This document shows positions 52,468-61,102 of a stretch of 64,000 bases of DNA, piece by piece. The notes below the pieces were generated by a model, which saw only the letters and a program-made list of their open reading frames with translations, searched no databases and had not been told where the DNA came from. Location: NCBI GenBank assembly GCA_963724695.1, contig CAVRVW010000012.1, positions 62,001 through 126,000 on the forward strand. The letters are read 5' to 3'. Within the stretch, counting starts at the first letter, position 1. Each line of letters begins with the position of its first letter. Source of the stretch: CAVQFD01 sp963724695 (lineage in GTDB: Bacteria > Acidobacteriota > Vicinamibacteria > Vicinamibacterales > CAVVIG01). The position numbers and the translations under genes are program-made.

Positions 52468-54043
52468 CCTTCTTCTCTTTGCCGCCCTGGCGGTGGCGCA
52501 TACCTGGCCGCTCGCCACCAACCCCGGTGTGCTCTCGCGCAATGACAACGGCGACGCGGTCCTGCACGAGTGGATCATGGCCTGGGTCGCCCATCAGGTC
52601 GTGACCGATCCGTGGCATCTCTTCGACGCGAACATCTTCTACCCCGAGCGCTATACGCTCGCCTATTCCGACCACTTGTTTGTCCAGTCGATGCTGGCGG
52701 CGCCCTTGCTGTGGGCTGGCGCCTCGCCGGTCCTCGCGCACAACCTCGTGCTGATTCTCGGCTTCGCCTTGACCGGCTGGACGACGAGCCTGGTGGTGAC
52801 GCGTTGGACCGGAAGCTGGCTGGCCGGCGCGGTGAGCGGATCGCTCCTGGCGTTCAATGCGTTCAGCCTGACGCGGCTGCCACAGATTCAGGATCTTCAT
52901 CTGCAGTTCTTTCCGCTGGCGCTCGCGGCGCTCGATCGACTGCTCGCCGCGCCGGCTGCTAGGCACGCGCTGGCTCTGGCAGCGTGGTACGTCCTCCATT
53001 CGCTGACAGGCACCTACGTGATGGTGTTCTCGACCTTCTCGCTGGCCGCGGCGGCTATTGCACGGCCTGGCGAGTGGCTGGGCGCACGCTTCGGGCCGGT
53101 GGCGAAAAATGTAGGGATCGCAGCGGCCCTCGCCGTGGGGCTGCTTGCGCCGTTCCTTCTGCCCTACTGGTTTGCCAGCCGCGATGTAGGACTCGGCCGC
53201 TCTCTCGACGAGGTGCGGCCCCTCTCGGCAGAGCTGACGGACTATTTCGCCACTGGAGGACGGATCCATTTCGACACCTGGAGCGGCCCGTACTTTCAGG
53301 GCGATGCCCTCTTCCCGGGTGTCACCGCCATCCTTCTGACGATTGTCTCGCTGGCGACGATGGTCGCGCTGCGCGATCGGCGCGCCCGGATGGCGCTCGG
53401 CGTTGGCCTCGTCGCGTTTGCGATGTCGTTCGGACCGTCCTTCCCCCCGTACGAATGGCTGTATGGCGTCTTTCCGCTGTTGACCGGGATTCGCGGCGCC
53501 GTGCGCTTCGGGCAATTCGTGCTGGTGGCGATGGCGCTTCTGGCCGGCTTCGGGCTCGCCGCGCTGCAGCAGAGGCTCTCGCGTCGCGCCGCGCTGATCG
53601 CAGGCGTGGGTCTGCTGTTGACGGCAAATGCCGAGGCACTTCGGGCGCCGCTTTGGTACTACGAGTATCCGGGAGTCGCGCCGATCTATCAGGCCCTGTC
53701 GAAGGTCGGTCCGCAGGCCGTCCTCGTCTGGCTGCCCTTCCCGCCGAGCCACCAGTTCCACCTGAATGCTCCATTCATGCTGGTCGGTGCGAAGGACTTT
53801 CCCCGCATGCTCAACGGGTACTCAGGGTTCAAACCGCCGAGCTACCGCCAGCACGCTGACGCCCTGGCGTCCTTCCCGGATGCGGAATCCATTGAGTACC
53901 TGCGCGCGCAAGGCGTGACGCATGTGCTGGTGGACGGGCGAAACATGCGGCCCGAGCGCCTCGCTCAGCTCAGCCAAGTGCGCGAGCTCTCGCTTTGGGA
54001 GACGGACGGGAACCTGGGAATCTACCTGCTGAGCCGGCCCTGA
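52448..54043 (+). CDS. Polytopic membrane protein, GT-C fold-like
   Basis: A 531-residue protein with about eleven membrane helices and a C-terminal soluble region of about 110 residues. HTWPLATNPGVLSRNDNGDA and EWIMAWVAHQVVTDPWHLFD in the first periplasmic loop carry the acidic residue pattern of GT-C glycosyltransferases, while the rest is unlike GT39. It resembles uncharacterised membrane proteins found with glycan genes. The start ATG at 52448 is chosen because it gives a good first helix (TSLLLFAALAVAHTWPL); the frame is open earlier, inside the upstream gene. Function is unknown. Confidence 0.65.
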   Translation: MRRRATSLLLFAALAVAHTWPLATNPGVLSRNDNGDAVLHEWIMAWVAHQVVTDPWHLFDANIFYPERYTLAYSDHLFVQSMLAAPLLWAGASPVLAHNLVLILGFALTGWTTSLVVTRWTGSWLAGAVSGSLLAFNAFSLTRLPQIQDLHLQFFPLALAALDRLLAAPAARHALALAAWYVLHSLTGTYVMVFSTFSLAAAAIARPGEWLGARFGPVAKNVGIAAALAVGLLAPFLLPYWFASRDVGLGRSLDEVRPLSAELTDYFATGGRIHFDTWSGPYFQGDALFPGVTAILLTIVSLATMVALRDRRARMALGVGLVAFAMSFGPSFPPYEWLYGVFPLLTGIRGAVRFGQFVLVAMALLAGFGLAALQQRLSRRAALIAGVGLLLTANAEALRAPLWYYEYPGVAPIYQALSKVGPQAVLVWLPFPPSHQFHLNAPFMLVGAKDFPRMLNGYSGFKPPSYRQHADALASFPDAESIEYLRAQGVTHVLVDGRNMRPERLAQLSQVRELSLWETDGNLGIYLLSRP

Positions 54044-54049
54044 TCCGAC

Positions 54050-54081
54050 CGCTTGACCTTCGCCTTCTCTTTGCGTATATT
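54050..54081 (+). promoter_or_regulatory. lexA promoter, apparently leaderless
   Basis: TTGACC (54053-54058), a 17-base spacer and TATATT (54076-54081) form a strong promoter whose expected start point is at or within a base or two of the lexA ATG at 54088. No ribosome-binding sequence fits in between. The block CGCTTGACCTTCGC (54050-54063) matches the recA promoter at 18163-18176 in 13 of 14 positions. Confidence 0.75.
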
Positions 54082-54087
54082 CTCCCC

Positions 54088-54697
54088 ATGCTGCCACTTA
54101 CCAAGCGCCAGCGGGAGATCCTGGATTACCTCCACGAGTTCATCCAACAGCACGGGTACGCGCCCAGCCTCGAGGAAATCGGCCGTCGCTTCGGCCTCTC
54201 TTCGCTTGCCACCGTCCACAAGCACCTGACGAACCTTCAGGAGAAGGGCTTCATCAAGCGCGCGTGGAACCGCAGCCGATCGGTCGAGATGATCCCGACC
54301 CGGACCGGCGGTCGCGCGGTCGAGCTGCCAATGCTGGGGTTCGTGGCCGCCGGCATGCCGATCGAGGCCGTGGCCTCGAACGAGACCATCTCGGTGCCCG
54401 AGGACTTCGTCGGCAAGAAGGACACCTACGTCCTCCGCGTCCGCGGCGACTCGATGATCGACGAGCAGATTCGCGACGGCGACTTCGTGGTGGTCGAGGA
54501 CCGGAAGACCGCCGACAACGGCGAGATGGTCATCGCGCTGCGTCCGCGGCACCGACGTCACGCTCAAGAAGTTCTACCGCGACCTGGGCGGGCGCATCCG
54601 CCTGCAGCCCGCGAACGCGGCGATGCAGCCGATCTTCGTCGACCCCGATCAGGTGCAGGTCCAGGGCGTCGTCGTCGGCGTCATGCGGAAGTACTGA
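54088..54697 (+). CDS. lexA: SOS repressor LexA, one frameshift
   Basis: A 202-residue SOS repressor. The winged helix-turn-helix is APSLEEIGRRFGLSSLATVH. The autocleavage site is Ala88-Gly89 in GFVAAGMPIEAV, the catalytic Ser122 lies in RVRGDSMIDEQI and the catalytic Lys in DVTLKKFYRDL. RecA filaments trigger cleavage after DNA damage. One extra base near 54547 must be removed to join NGEMVIALR to GTDVTLKKFYRDLGGR; the corrected stop is TGA at 54695-54697. The start ATG at 54088 coincides with the predicted transcript start. The recA promoter shares a motif with this one. Confidence 0.94.
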
Positions 54698-54740
54698 CAG
54701 GCGCCGGGCGAGGTCGCGACCGGGCGTATTAAGATTGGGC

Positions 54741-55073
54741 ATGTCTGACCAGCCCAAGCAAGTGAACTTCACGATCGTACCTGCCGACGATGCGCCGGAT
54801 CAGCCGACGCCGAGGACGTACGCCAACTTCTGCTCCATCGCGCACACGCCGTTCGACTTCACGTTGACCTTCTGCGAGGTCATGCCGCTCACGGAGAAAG
54901 AGATCAAGGAGGCCGAATCGGATCACGTGGTCCACGCGCCGGTGCGCGTGAAGATCGTGGTGCCGGTGCAGTTCGTGCCCAATCTCATCGGGGCGCTTCA
55001 GGAGCACTGGCGCGTGTTCTCCGAGCAATACAACAACGCCGGCTGGAGCAAGGGCGCCGGGCCGATCCATTGA
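54741..55073 (+). CDS. DUF3467-family protein
   Basis: A 110-residue protein matching the DUF3467 family, small soluble proteins of unknown function. Recognisable segments are TYANFCSIAHTPFDFTLTFC and VPVQFVPNLIGALQEHWRVF followed by NNAGWSKGAG; there is no signal peptide or membrane helix. The start is ATG at 54741 (MSDQPKQVNF). It is tightly packed between lexA (43 bases upstream) and nth, whose TTG start overlaps its stop, so it is expressed as part of a DNA-repair and translation cluster. Confidence 0.8.
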   Translation: MSDQPKQVNFTIVPADDAPDQPTPRTYANFCSIAHTPFDFTLTFCEVMPLTEKEIKEAESDHVVHAPVRVKIVVPVQFVPNLIGALQEHWRVFSEQYNNAGWSKGAGPIH

Positions 55074-55804
55074 AAAACGCCCGCGATACCCGGCGCATCC
55101 TGGATGCGCTCGAGTCGCAGCACCCCGGCGCCGACACGGAGCTGCACTACACCAACGCCTTCGAGCTCCTCACGGCGACCATCCTCTCGGCGCAGTCCAC
55201 CGACCAGGGTGTCAACCAGGTGACGCCCGCCCTGTTCAAGCGATATCCCGACGCCAGGTCCCTCGCCGCCGCAAGGCAGGAGGACCTCGAGCCGCAGATT
55301 CACGCCACCGGCTTCTTCCGCCAGAAGTCGAAGGCGCTCATCGGAATGGCGAAGGCCCTCGTCGAACAGCATTCCGGGGCGGTGCCAGCGGACATGGACG
55401 CCTTGACGGCTCTCCCCGGCGTCGGCCGCAAGACCGCCAACGTCGTGCTCGGCCACGCGCTCGGCGTCCCGGGCTTCCCCGTCGATCGTCACGTGCTGCG
55501 GGTGACCAACCGCCTCGGGATCGCGGAGTCGGACGACCCGGTGGTCGTCGAGGCGCAAATCACCAAAGCGCTGCCGAAGGCGCGCTGGACGCGCGCGTCC
55601 GACACCTTGATTCTTCACGGTCGCCGGATCTGCAAGCCCAAGCCGCTCTGCGAGCAGTGCCTTGCGGCCGACGACTGCGACTTCCGCGAAGCGCTCGAAC
55701 GAGAGCAAGCACGTACGCCGGTGAAGCGTAAGGGCAAGAAGAAGGCAACGACGCCGCACAAGAAGAGCCGTGGACCGCGCCGACTTCGAACAGCTCGTCG
55801 CTGA
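55070..55804 (+). CDS. nth: Endonuclease III
   Basis: A 244-residue DNA glycosylase and AP lyase removing oxidised pyrimidines. The helix-hairpin-helix is LPGVGRKTANVVLGHAL with the catalytic Lys121; the catalytic Asp139 is in PVDRHVLRVTNRL; the C-terminal 4Fe-4S cluster motif is C-x6-C-x2-C-x5-C (CKPKPLCEQCLAADDC). A basic C-terminal tail (KRKGKKKATTPHKKSRGPRR) is longer than in E. coli. The start is TTG at 55070, overlapping the DUF3467 stop as TTGA. The tail overlaps the next gene's start by 35 bases. Confidence 0.95.
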   Translation: MKNARDTRRILDALESQHPGADTELHYTNAFELLTATILSAQSTDQGVNQVTPALFKRYPDARSLAAARQEDLEPQIHATGFFRQKSKALIGMAKALVEQHSGAVPADMDALTALPGVGRKTANVVLGHALGVPGFPVDRHVLRVTNRLGIAESDDPVVVEAQITKALPKARWTRASDTLILHGRRICKPKPLCEQCLAADDCDFREALEREQARTPVKRKGKKKATTPHKKSRGPRRLRTARR

Positions 55805-56168
55805 AGCGCTCGGGACGATCCCGCGTCGCTTCAAGAAGGCGATGCGAAACATCGCCATCCTCGTCGAGGAAGAGCCGTCCCCCGAGATCCTCCACGAGAT
55901 GGAGATCGACCCGCCCGACACACTCTTCGGGCTCTACCAGGGCATCCCCCTCACCGAGCGCGGCTCGAGCTACGGCAATGTGCTGCCGGACCGCATCCTC
56001 ATCTTCAAGGGTCCGCACGAGCGCGAGGCCGAAGACGAGGACGACCTCGTCATCTCGATCGGCGAGACGCTGATCCACGAGGTCGGGCACTACTTCGGCC
56101 TGAGCGAAGAAGAGATCGAGGAGATCGAAGAGAAATACTGGCGCGGCGAAGACGACGATGAGGACTAG
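55770..56168 (+). CDS. Small zinc metallopeptidase (HExxH)
   Basis: A 132-residue minimal metallopeptidase of the MMP-like family (TTHA0227 type). The zinc motif is HEVGHYFG at residues 103-110, with the third ligand expected in the following SEEEIEEIEE helix. The N-terminus MDRADFEQLVAEALGTIPRR and LFGLYQGIPLTERGSSYGNV match the family. The acidic C-terminus (EEKYWRGEDDDED) is unusual. GTG at 55770 starts inside the nth 3' end. The ksgA ATG at 56158 overlaps the stop, so nth, this gene and ksgA are translationally linked. Substrate unknown. Confidence 0.8.
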   Translation: MDRADFEQLVAEALGTIPRRFKKAMRNIAILVEEEPSPEILHEMEIDPPDTLFGLYQGIPLTERGSSYGNVLPDRILIFKGPHEREAEDEDDLVISIGETLIHEVGHYFGLSEEEIEEIEEKYWRGEDDDED

Positions 56169-57099
56169 GCCGCGGGCCAGGAAACGATTTGGGCAGCACT
56201 TCCTCGAGCGTCCGTGGATCGACAAAGTGCTCAAAGCGATCGACCCGAAGGCCACGGATGTCTTCCTCGAGATCGGTCCGGGCCCGGGCGGGCTGACGCG
56301 GCCGCTGGCTGTGGCGGCCGGCCGCGTCGTGGGCGTCGAGATCGATCGGGACCTGGCAGCCGAACTCCAGGCCTCTGCCCCATCGAACCTGACCGTTGTC
56401 TCGGGCGACTTCCTCGAGATGGAGCCAGGCGTTCTCGCTGAACGGCTGTTTCCGGACGACGGCCTCCTGGCGCCCGTTCGCGTGGCGGGCAACCTGCCGT
56501 ACAACGCCGCGTCGCCGATTCTGTTCAGGCTGTTGGAGTTCGAGGACGAGGGTCTCCTGCGGCTCGCTGACGCGACGCTCATGATTCAGCGGGAAGTAGC
56601 GGATCGCCTGCTTGCGCCTGCCGGCTCGAAGGACTACGGGGTGCTGACGATCCTGGTGGGGCGCCTCGCTCGTGTCGATCGGCTGCTCGACCTTCCCCCG
56701 GGCGCTTTTCGACCACCGCCGAAGGTCCGCTCGACGGTCGTGAGGCTGACGTTTCACCCGTCGGACCCGCCTGTGCGGAACGCGACGACGTTCACCGCTC
56801 TGGTCCGCGCCGTGTTCACGCGGCGCCGCAAGACCATCGCCAACGCGCTGCTCGCCTACCCGGATTCGGAGCACATGAAGATTACCGAGGTCCTCGATCG
56901 CGCGGCGATCGATCCGCGGAGCCGGCCGGAGGCGCTGAGCGGCGCTGACTTTGCGCGGCTGGCGGACGCGATGACGGGCCTCGGGCTTCGGCCCCCGGGC
57001 TCCCGGGACTTCAGGCTCCTAGGCCCGCAGCCTCCCGAGCCCCCGAAGCCCGGAGCCCGAAGCCCGATACCCCGGATTGCGGCGCACCGAGGCGCTTGA
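56158..57099 (+). CDS. rsmA: 16S rRNA dimethyladenosine methyltransferase (KsgA/RsmA) with repeat-derived C-terminus
   Basis: Catalyses dimethylation of A1518 and A1519 near the 3' end of 16S rRNA. Motifs are RKRFGQHFLERP, SAM motif I FLEIGPGPGGLTRPL, GVEIDRDLA, the catalytic motif IV NLPYNAASPILFR and the C-terminal FRPPPKVRSTVVRL. The start ATG at 56158 overlaps the metallopeptidase. Length is 313 residues; about 35 C-terminal residues (LGLRPPGSRDFRLLGPQPPE onward) are encoded by a GAGCCC-type repeat tract and are absent from usual family members. It is followed by the formate dehydrogenase operon. Confidence 0.93.
   Translation: MRTRPRARKRFGQHFLERPWIDKVLKAIDPKATDVFLEIGPGPGGLTRPLAVAAGRVVGVEIDRDLAAELQASAPSNLTVVSGDFLEMEPGVLAERLFPDDGLLAPVRVAGNLPYNAASPILFRLLEFEDEGLLRLADATLMIQREVADRLLAPAGSKDYGVLTILVGRLARVDRLLDLPPGAFRPPPKVRSTVVRLTFHPSDPPVRNATTFTALVRAVFTRRRKTIANALLAYPDSEHMKITEVLDRAAIDPRSRPEALSGADFARLADAMTGLGLRPPGSRDFRLLGPQPPEPPKPGARSPIPRIAAHRGA
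56985..57072. repeat. GAGCCC/GAAGCCC repeat tract inside the end of ksgA
   Basis: Imperfect units of 6-9 bases (GGGCTTC, GGGCTCC, AGGCTCC, GAGCCCCC, GAAGCCC, GGAGCCC, GAAGCCC) run through the last 35 codons of ksgA. The first half is in the inverted orientation relative to the second, so it could pair as a hairpin. Same family as the other tracts. Confidence 0.7.
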
Positions 57100-57147
57100 C
57101 TATACTCGCGTCGCTCGCCGATTCATGGCGGACGTGGAGCAACCCTG

Positions 57148-60100
57148 ATGCAGCCGACCCGCAGGGAGTTTCTGAAGGCCAGCGACGCTCGGCGGCGTCG
57201 CGGCCTCCGTCCTCGGCTTCGACCTGACGCCCGCCTACGCCGCGGTGCGCGAGCTGAAGATCGCGCGGACCACCGAAACGCGCTCGACCTGTCCCTACTG
57301 CTCGGTCAGCTGCGGCGTGATCATCCACACGCTGGGCGATCGCTCGCGCAACGTGAAGCCGACCGTCGTCCACGTCGAGGGTGACGCCGATCATCCCATC
57401 AATCAGGGCACGCTCTGCCCGAAGGGCATCACGCTCAAGCAGAACATCGTCAACGACCGGCGGCTGACGAAGGTCATGTACCGGGCGCCGCGCAGCACGG
57501 TGTGGGAAGAGAAGTCCTGGGACTTCGCCATCGAGCGCATCGCCGCGGCTGGTCAAGCAGACGCGCGACGAGCGGCTCGTCGAGAAGGACGCCGCGGGCC
57601 GGACCATCAACGCGCTCACGCGCGGTCGGGGTGATCGGCGGCTGCACCGACACCAACGAGGTGAACTACCTGCTCGTGAAGGCATTCCGCGCCGGCCTGG
57701 GCGTGGTGCCGATCGAGCAGCAGGCCCGGATATGACACGGTCCCACGGTGGCCAGTTTGGCCGCCACGTTCGGCCGCGGGGCGATGACCAACGGGTGGAC
57801 CGACATCCGCAATGCGGATGTCGTCCTGGCCATGGGCGGCAACCCGGCCGAGAACCATCCGGTGGGATTCCGCTTCGTCATGGAGGCGAGGCGGAACCGT
57901 AACGCGAAGCTCGTCTGCGTCGATCCGCGCTTCAACCGGACGGCCGCGGTCGCCGATCGCTTCGTCCAGATCCGCGCCGGCACCGACATCGCCTTCCTCG
58001 GCGGCCTCATTCAACTACGTCCTGACCCGGAACCGGTACCACGACGAGTACGTCCGGCTGTTCACCAACGCGCCGTTCCTCGTCTCCGAAGCAGTACGCG
58101 TTCGACGAAGCGGCCGGCGCTCTTCTCGGGCTGGGACGGCGAGCGGAAGGCCTACACGGACAAATCGAGCTGGAGCTACGAGCTCGACGCACGCGGCTTC
58201 GCCAAGGTCGATCCGACGCTGCGAGCACCCGCGGTCGGTCTTCCAGGTGATGAAGCGGTTCTACGCGCGCTACACGCCCGAAGTGGTGGCGTCGATCTGC
58301 GGCTGCAGCCCGGAGGACTTCCTCGCGGCGGCCGAGCTCATCACGTCCACCTACACGGCCGGATCGCGCCGGAACGATCATGTACGCGCTCGGGTGGACG
58401 CATCACAGCCACTCGGTGCAGCTCATTCACGCGGCGGCCATGCTGCAGCTGCTGCTCGGAAACATCGGCCGGCCCGGCGGCGGCCTCAACGCGCTGCGCG
58501 GCCACGCCAACATCCAGGGCGGCACCGACTGCGGGATGGCGTATCACAACCTGCCCGGTTACATCCCGATCCCGAAGGCCGATCACGAGCGCGCTCGACG
58601 CGTTTCTGAAGGCCGTCACGCCGGCGCCGCTCCGACCCGAGTCGACGAACTTTCTGGTCGAACACCGATCGCTTCGTGGTCAGCCAGCTCAAGGCCTACT
58701 ACGGCGACGCGGCCACCAGCGGAGAACGGCTTCGCGTACGACCTGCATCCGAAGCTGCCGCAGTCGGCGGCGGGCGCCTACGAGAACTGGAGCTGGGCGT
58801 ACATCTTCGACCGCATGTACCGCGGCGACATGGAAGGGTTCTTCAGCTTCGGGATGAATCCCGGTCAGCAACGGGCCGCACTCGCGCAAGGCCATTGCCG
58901 CGCTCGCGAAGCTGAAATGGCTCGTCGTCGCCGAGAACTTCGAGCAGGAGACGGCGTCTTTCTGGCGGCCCGACATCCTGTCGCTCGTCGACTTGAAGAC
59001 CGAGGAGGTCGAGACCGAGGTCTTCATGCTGCCGGCCGCCAACTTCGCCGAGAAGGACGGCACGTTCGTCAACTCGGCCCGCTGGATCCAGTGGAAGTGG
59101 AAGGCGGTCGATCCGCCGGGCGAAGCCAGGCCGGATCAGGAGATCGTCGCGCGCATCTTCCTCAAGGTCCGCGAGCTTTACGAGAAGGAAGGCGGCACGC
59201 TTCCCGATCCGATCCGGAAGCTGAACTGGTGGTACACGAACCCGTCGAGCCCGTCGCTCGACGAAGTCTGCAAGGAGCTGAACGGGTGGGCCCTGCAGGA
59301 CGTGCGCGACGCGACGGGCAACGTCGTGGTCCGCGCGGGCGGACAGCTGTCGAGATTCCTCGACACGCGCGCCGACGGGACGACCTTTCCGGCAACTGGC
59401 TCTACATCGGCATGTACACGGATGCCGGCAACCTCACGCAGCGGCGATCGTACGCCGATCCGAGCGGCCTCGGGCGCTATCCCGAGTGGACCTTCAGCTG
59501 GCCCGCCAACCGGCGCATCCTCTACAACCGCTGCTCAGCCGATGGCGAGGGCCGGCCCGTGGGATCCGACACGCACCGGGATCGCCTGGAACGGCCAGCG
59601 GTGGGTCGGCGACACCCCGGACTACACGGCCGACAGCCCGCCGGACGCGCGATCTCGGCGCGTTCATCATGCTGCCCGAGGGCGTCGCGCGGCTGTTCGT
59701 GCCCGGGCAGTTCGTCGACGGCCCCTGGTCGGAGCACTACGAGCCGGCCGAATCGCCCGTACCCAACGCGCTGCATCCACCACAGAGCTCGAACCCGGCC
59801 CTGCAGCCCTTCACCACCGAGTTCGACGTTCTCGGCACCGCCGAGCGAGTATCCGATCGTCTGCACCACCTACCGATTGACCGAGCACTTTCACTACTGG
59901 ACCAAGAACAACCCCTACAGCCGTGCAGCTCCAGCCGGAGTTCTTCGTGGAGATGCCGGAGGAACTGGCGCGCGAGAAGGGCATCGCCAACGGCGGCCAG
60001 GTGCGCGTGACGTCGGCTCGCGGCTCGATCGAAGGGCGCGCGATGGTCACGCGGCGCATCAAGCCGATGCAGGTCGGCGGGCGGACGGTCTACCAGATCG

Positions 60101-60241
60101 GCTTCCCCATTCACTGGGGCTTCCTCGGGCCGCGGCGAGCAGCGCGGATCGCTCGCCAATCTGGTCACGCCGACCGTCGTCGATCCGAATTCGTTCGCCC
60201 CCGAGTACAAGGGCTTCCTGGTGAAACTGGACAAGGTATGA
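57148..60241 (+). CDS. fdhA: Tat-exported selenocysteine formate dehydrogenase catalytic subunit, frame-disrupted
   Basis: A molybdopterin (bis-MGD) formate dehydrogenase alpha subunit of about 1,000 residues. The Tat signal is MQPTRREFLKA. The 4Fe-4S Cys motif is CPYCSVSCGVIIH then CPKG. An in-frame TGA at 57733-57735 sits exactly where FdnG-type enzymes have selenocysteine: EQQARI-Sec-HGPTVASL, continuing in the same frame with AATFGRGAMTNGWTDIRNAD. Later segments include NIGRPGGGLNALRGHANIQG and a C-terminal beta-barrel (GQVRVTSARGSIEGRAMVTR). About a dozen one-base insertions break the frame (for example near 57190, 57545, 57630, 58010 and 58090). Oxidises formate to CO2 in the periplasm. 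Confidence 0.88.
57733..57767 (+). promoter_or_regulatory. Selenocysteine UGA codon and bacterial SECIS hairpin in fdhA
   Basis: The TGA at 57733-57735 is followed by a hairpin GGCCA (57750-57754), loop GTT, TGGCC (57758-57762), flanked by GT and GCCAC that can extend the stem. In E. coli fdnG the same position has stem AGCAA/TTGCT. The stem sequence differs here by paired changes that keep complementarity, which supports an RNA function. Bacterial SelB reads such a hairpin right after the UGA. Confidence 0.85.
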
Positions 60242-60245
60242 GCCC

Positions 60246-61100
60246 TTGCCTTTAGAACTCCTCCGGGTCTCGGCTTCTTCGTCGCCAGCGCCAGGCGTCC
60301 GCCTGCTGCCGGTCGTCACGAAGCTCGTCGACACCAGTCCACCTGCATCGGCTGCAAGGCCTGCGAGGTGGCGTGCCAGGAGTGGAACGACCTGCCGCCG
60401 GAAACCACGGTGCAGATGGGCACGTATCAGACGCTGCCCGACCTGACGGAGAACTTCTGGAACCTGATCAAGTTCCGCGAGCACGACGAGAACGGGGCGC
60501 TGCAATTGGCTGATGCGCAAGGACCAGTGCATGCACTGCACCGAGCCGGGCTGCCTCATCGCCTGCCCCGCGCCGGGCGCCATCGTCCAGTACACCAACG
60601 GCATCGTCGACTTTCAGCAGGATCAGTGCATCGGGTGCGGCTACTGCATGACCGGGTGCCCCTTCAACGTCCCGAAGTTCAGCCAGAAGACCCGGCGGGT
60701 CTACAAGTGCACGATGTGTGTGGACCGCGTGTCGGTCGGCCTTCAGCCTGCGTGCGTGAAGGCGTGTCCCACCAGCTGCCTGCAGTTCGGGACCAAGGAC
60801 GCCATGCTGGAAATCGCCGCCAAGCGGGTCGATCAGTTGAAGGCGAACGGCTTCGCACAGGCCGCGGTCTACGATCCGCCCGGAGTGGGAGGCACGAACG
60901 TCGTCACGGTGCTGGCCTTCGGCGATCGGCCCGAGCTGTACGGCCTGCCGCGCAACCCCACCGTGCCGCTTGCCGTGCGCCTGTGGAAGGGGCCGCTGAA
61001 GGTGTTGGGGAACGCCGCGATGCTCGGCGGGCTGGCCGCAGCGGCCATCCACTACATCCGCTTCGGCCGCAAGCATTCCGGCGCTGACAAGGTTGATTGA
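60246..61100 (+). CDS. fdhB: Formate dehydrogenase iron-sulfur subunit, frame-disrupted
   Basis: An FdnH-like electron transfer subunit of about 284 residues with four ferredoxin-type clusters: CIGCKACEVACQEW, CMHCTEPGCLIACP, CIGCGYCMTGCPFNVPK and CTMCVDR with ACVKACPTSC. The N-terminus MPLELLRVSASSSPAPGVRL fits the family, starting at TTG 60246, 4 bases after fdhA. A C-terminal membrane helix (VLGNAAMLGGLAAAAIHYI) anchors it to the membrane. Frame changes near 60340 and 60510 interrupt it. It passes electrons from the molybdenum subunit to the cytochrome b subunit encoded next. Confidence 0.87.
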
Positions 61101-61102
61101 AG

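Noticed and set aside
58190..58260. Further in-frame TGA or TAG codons in fdhA as additional recoding sites
   Set aside because: They appear only when frames are joined wrongly. Removing single extra bases restores the reading without them, and no hairpin of the SECIS type follows.
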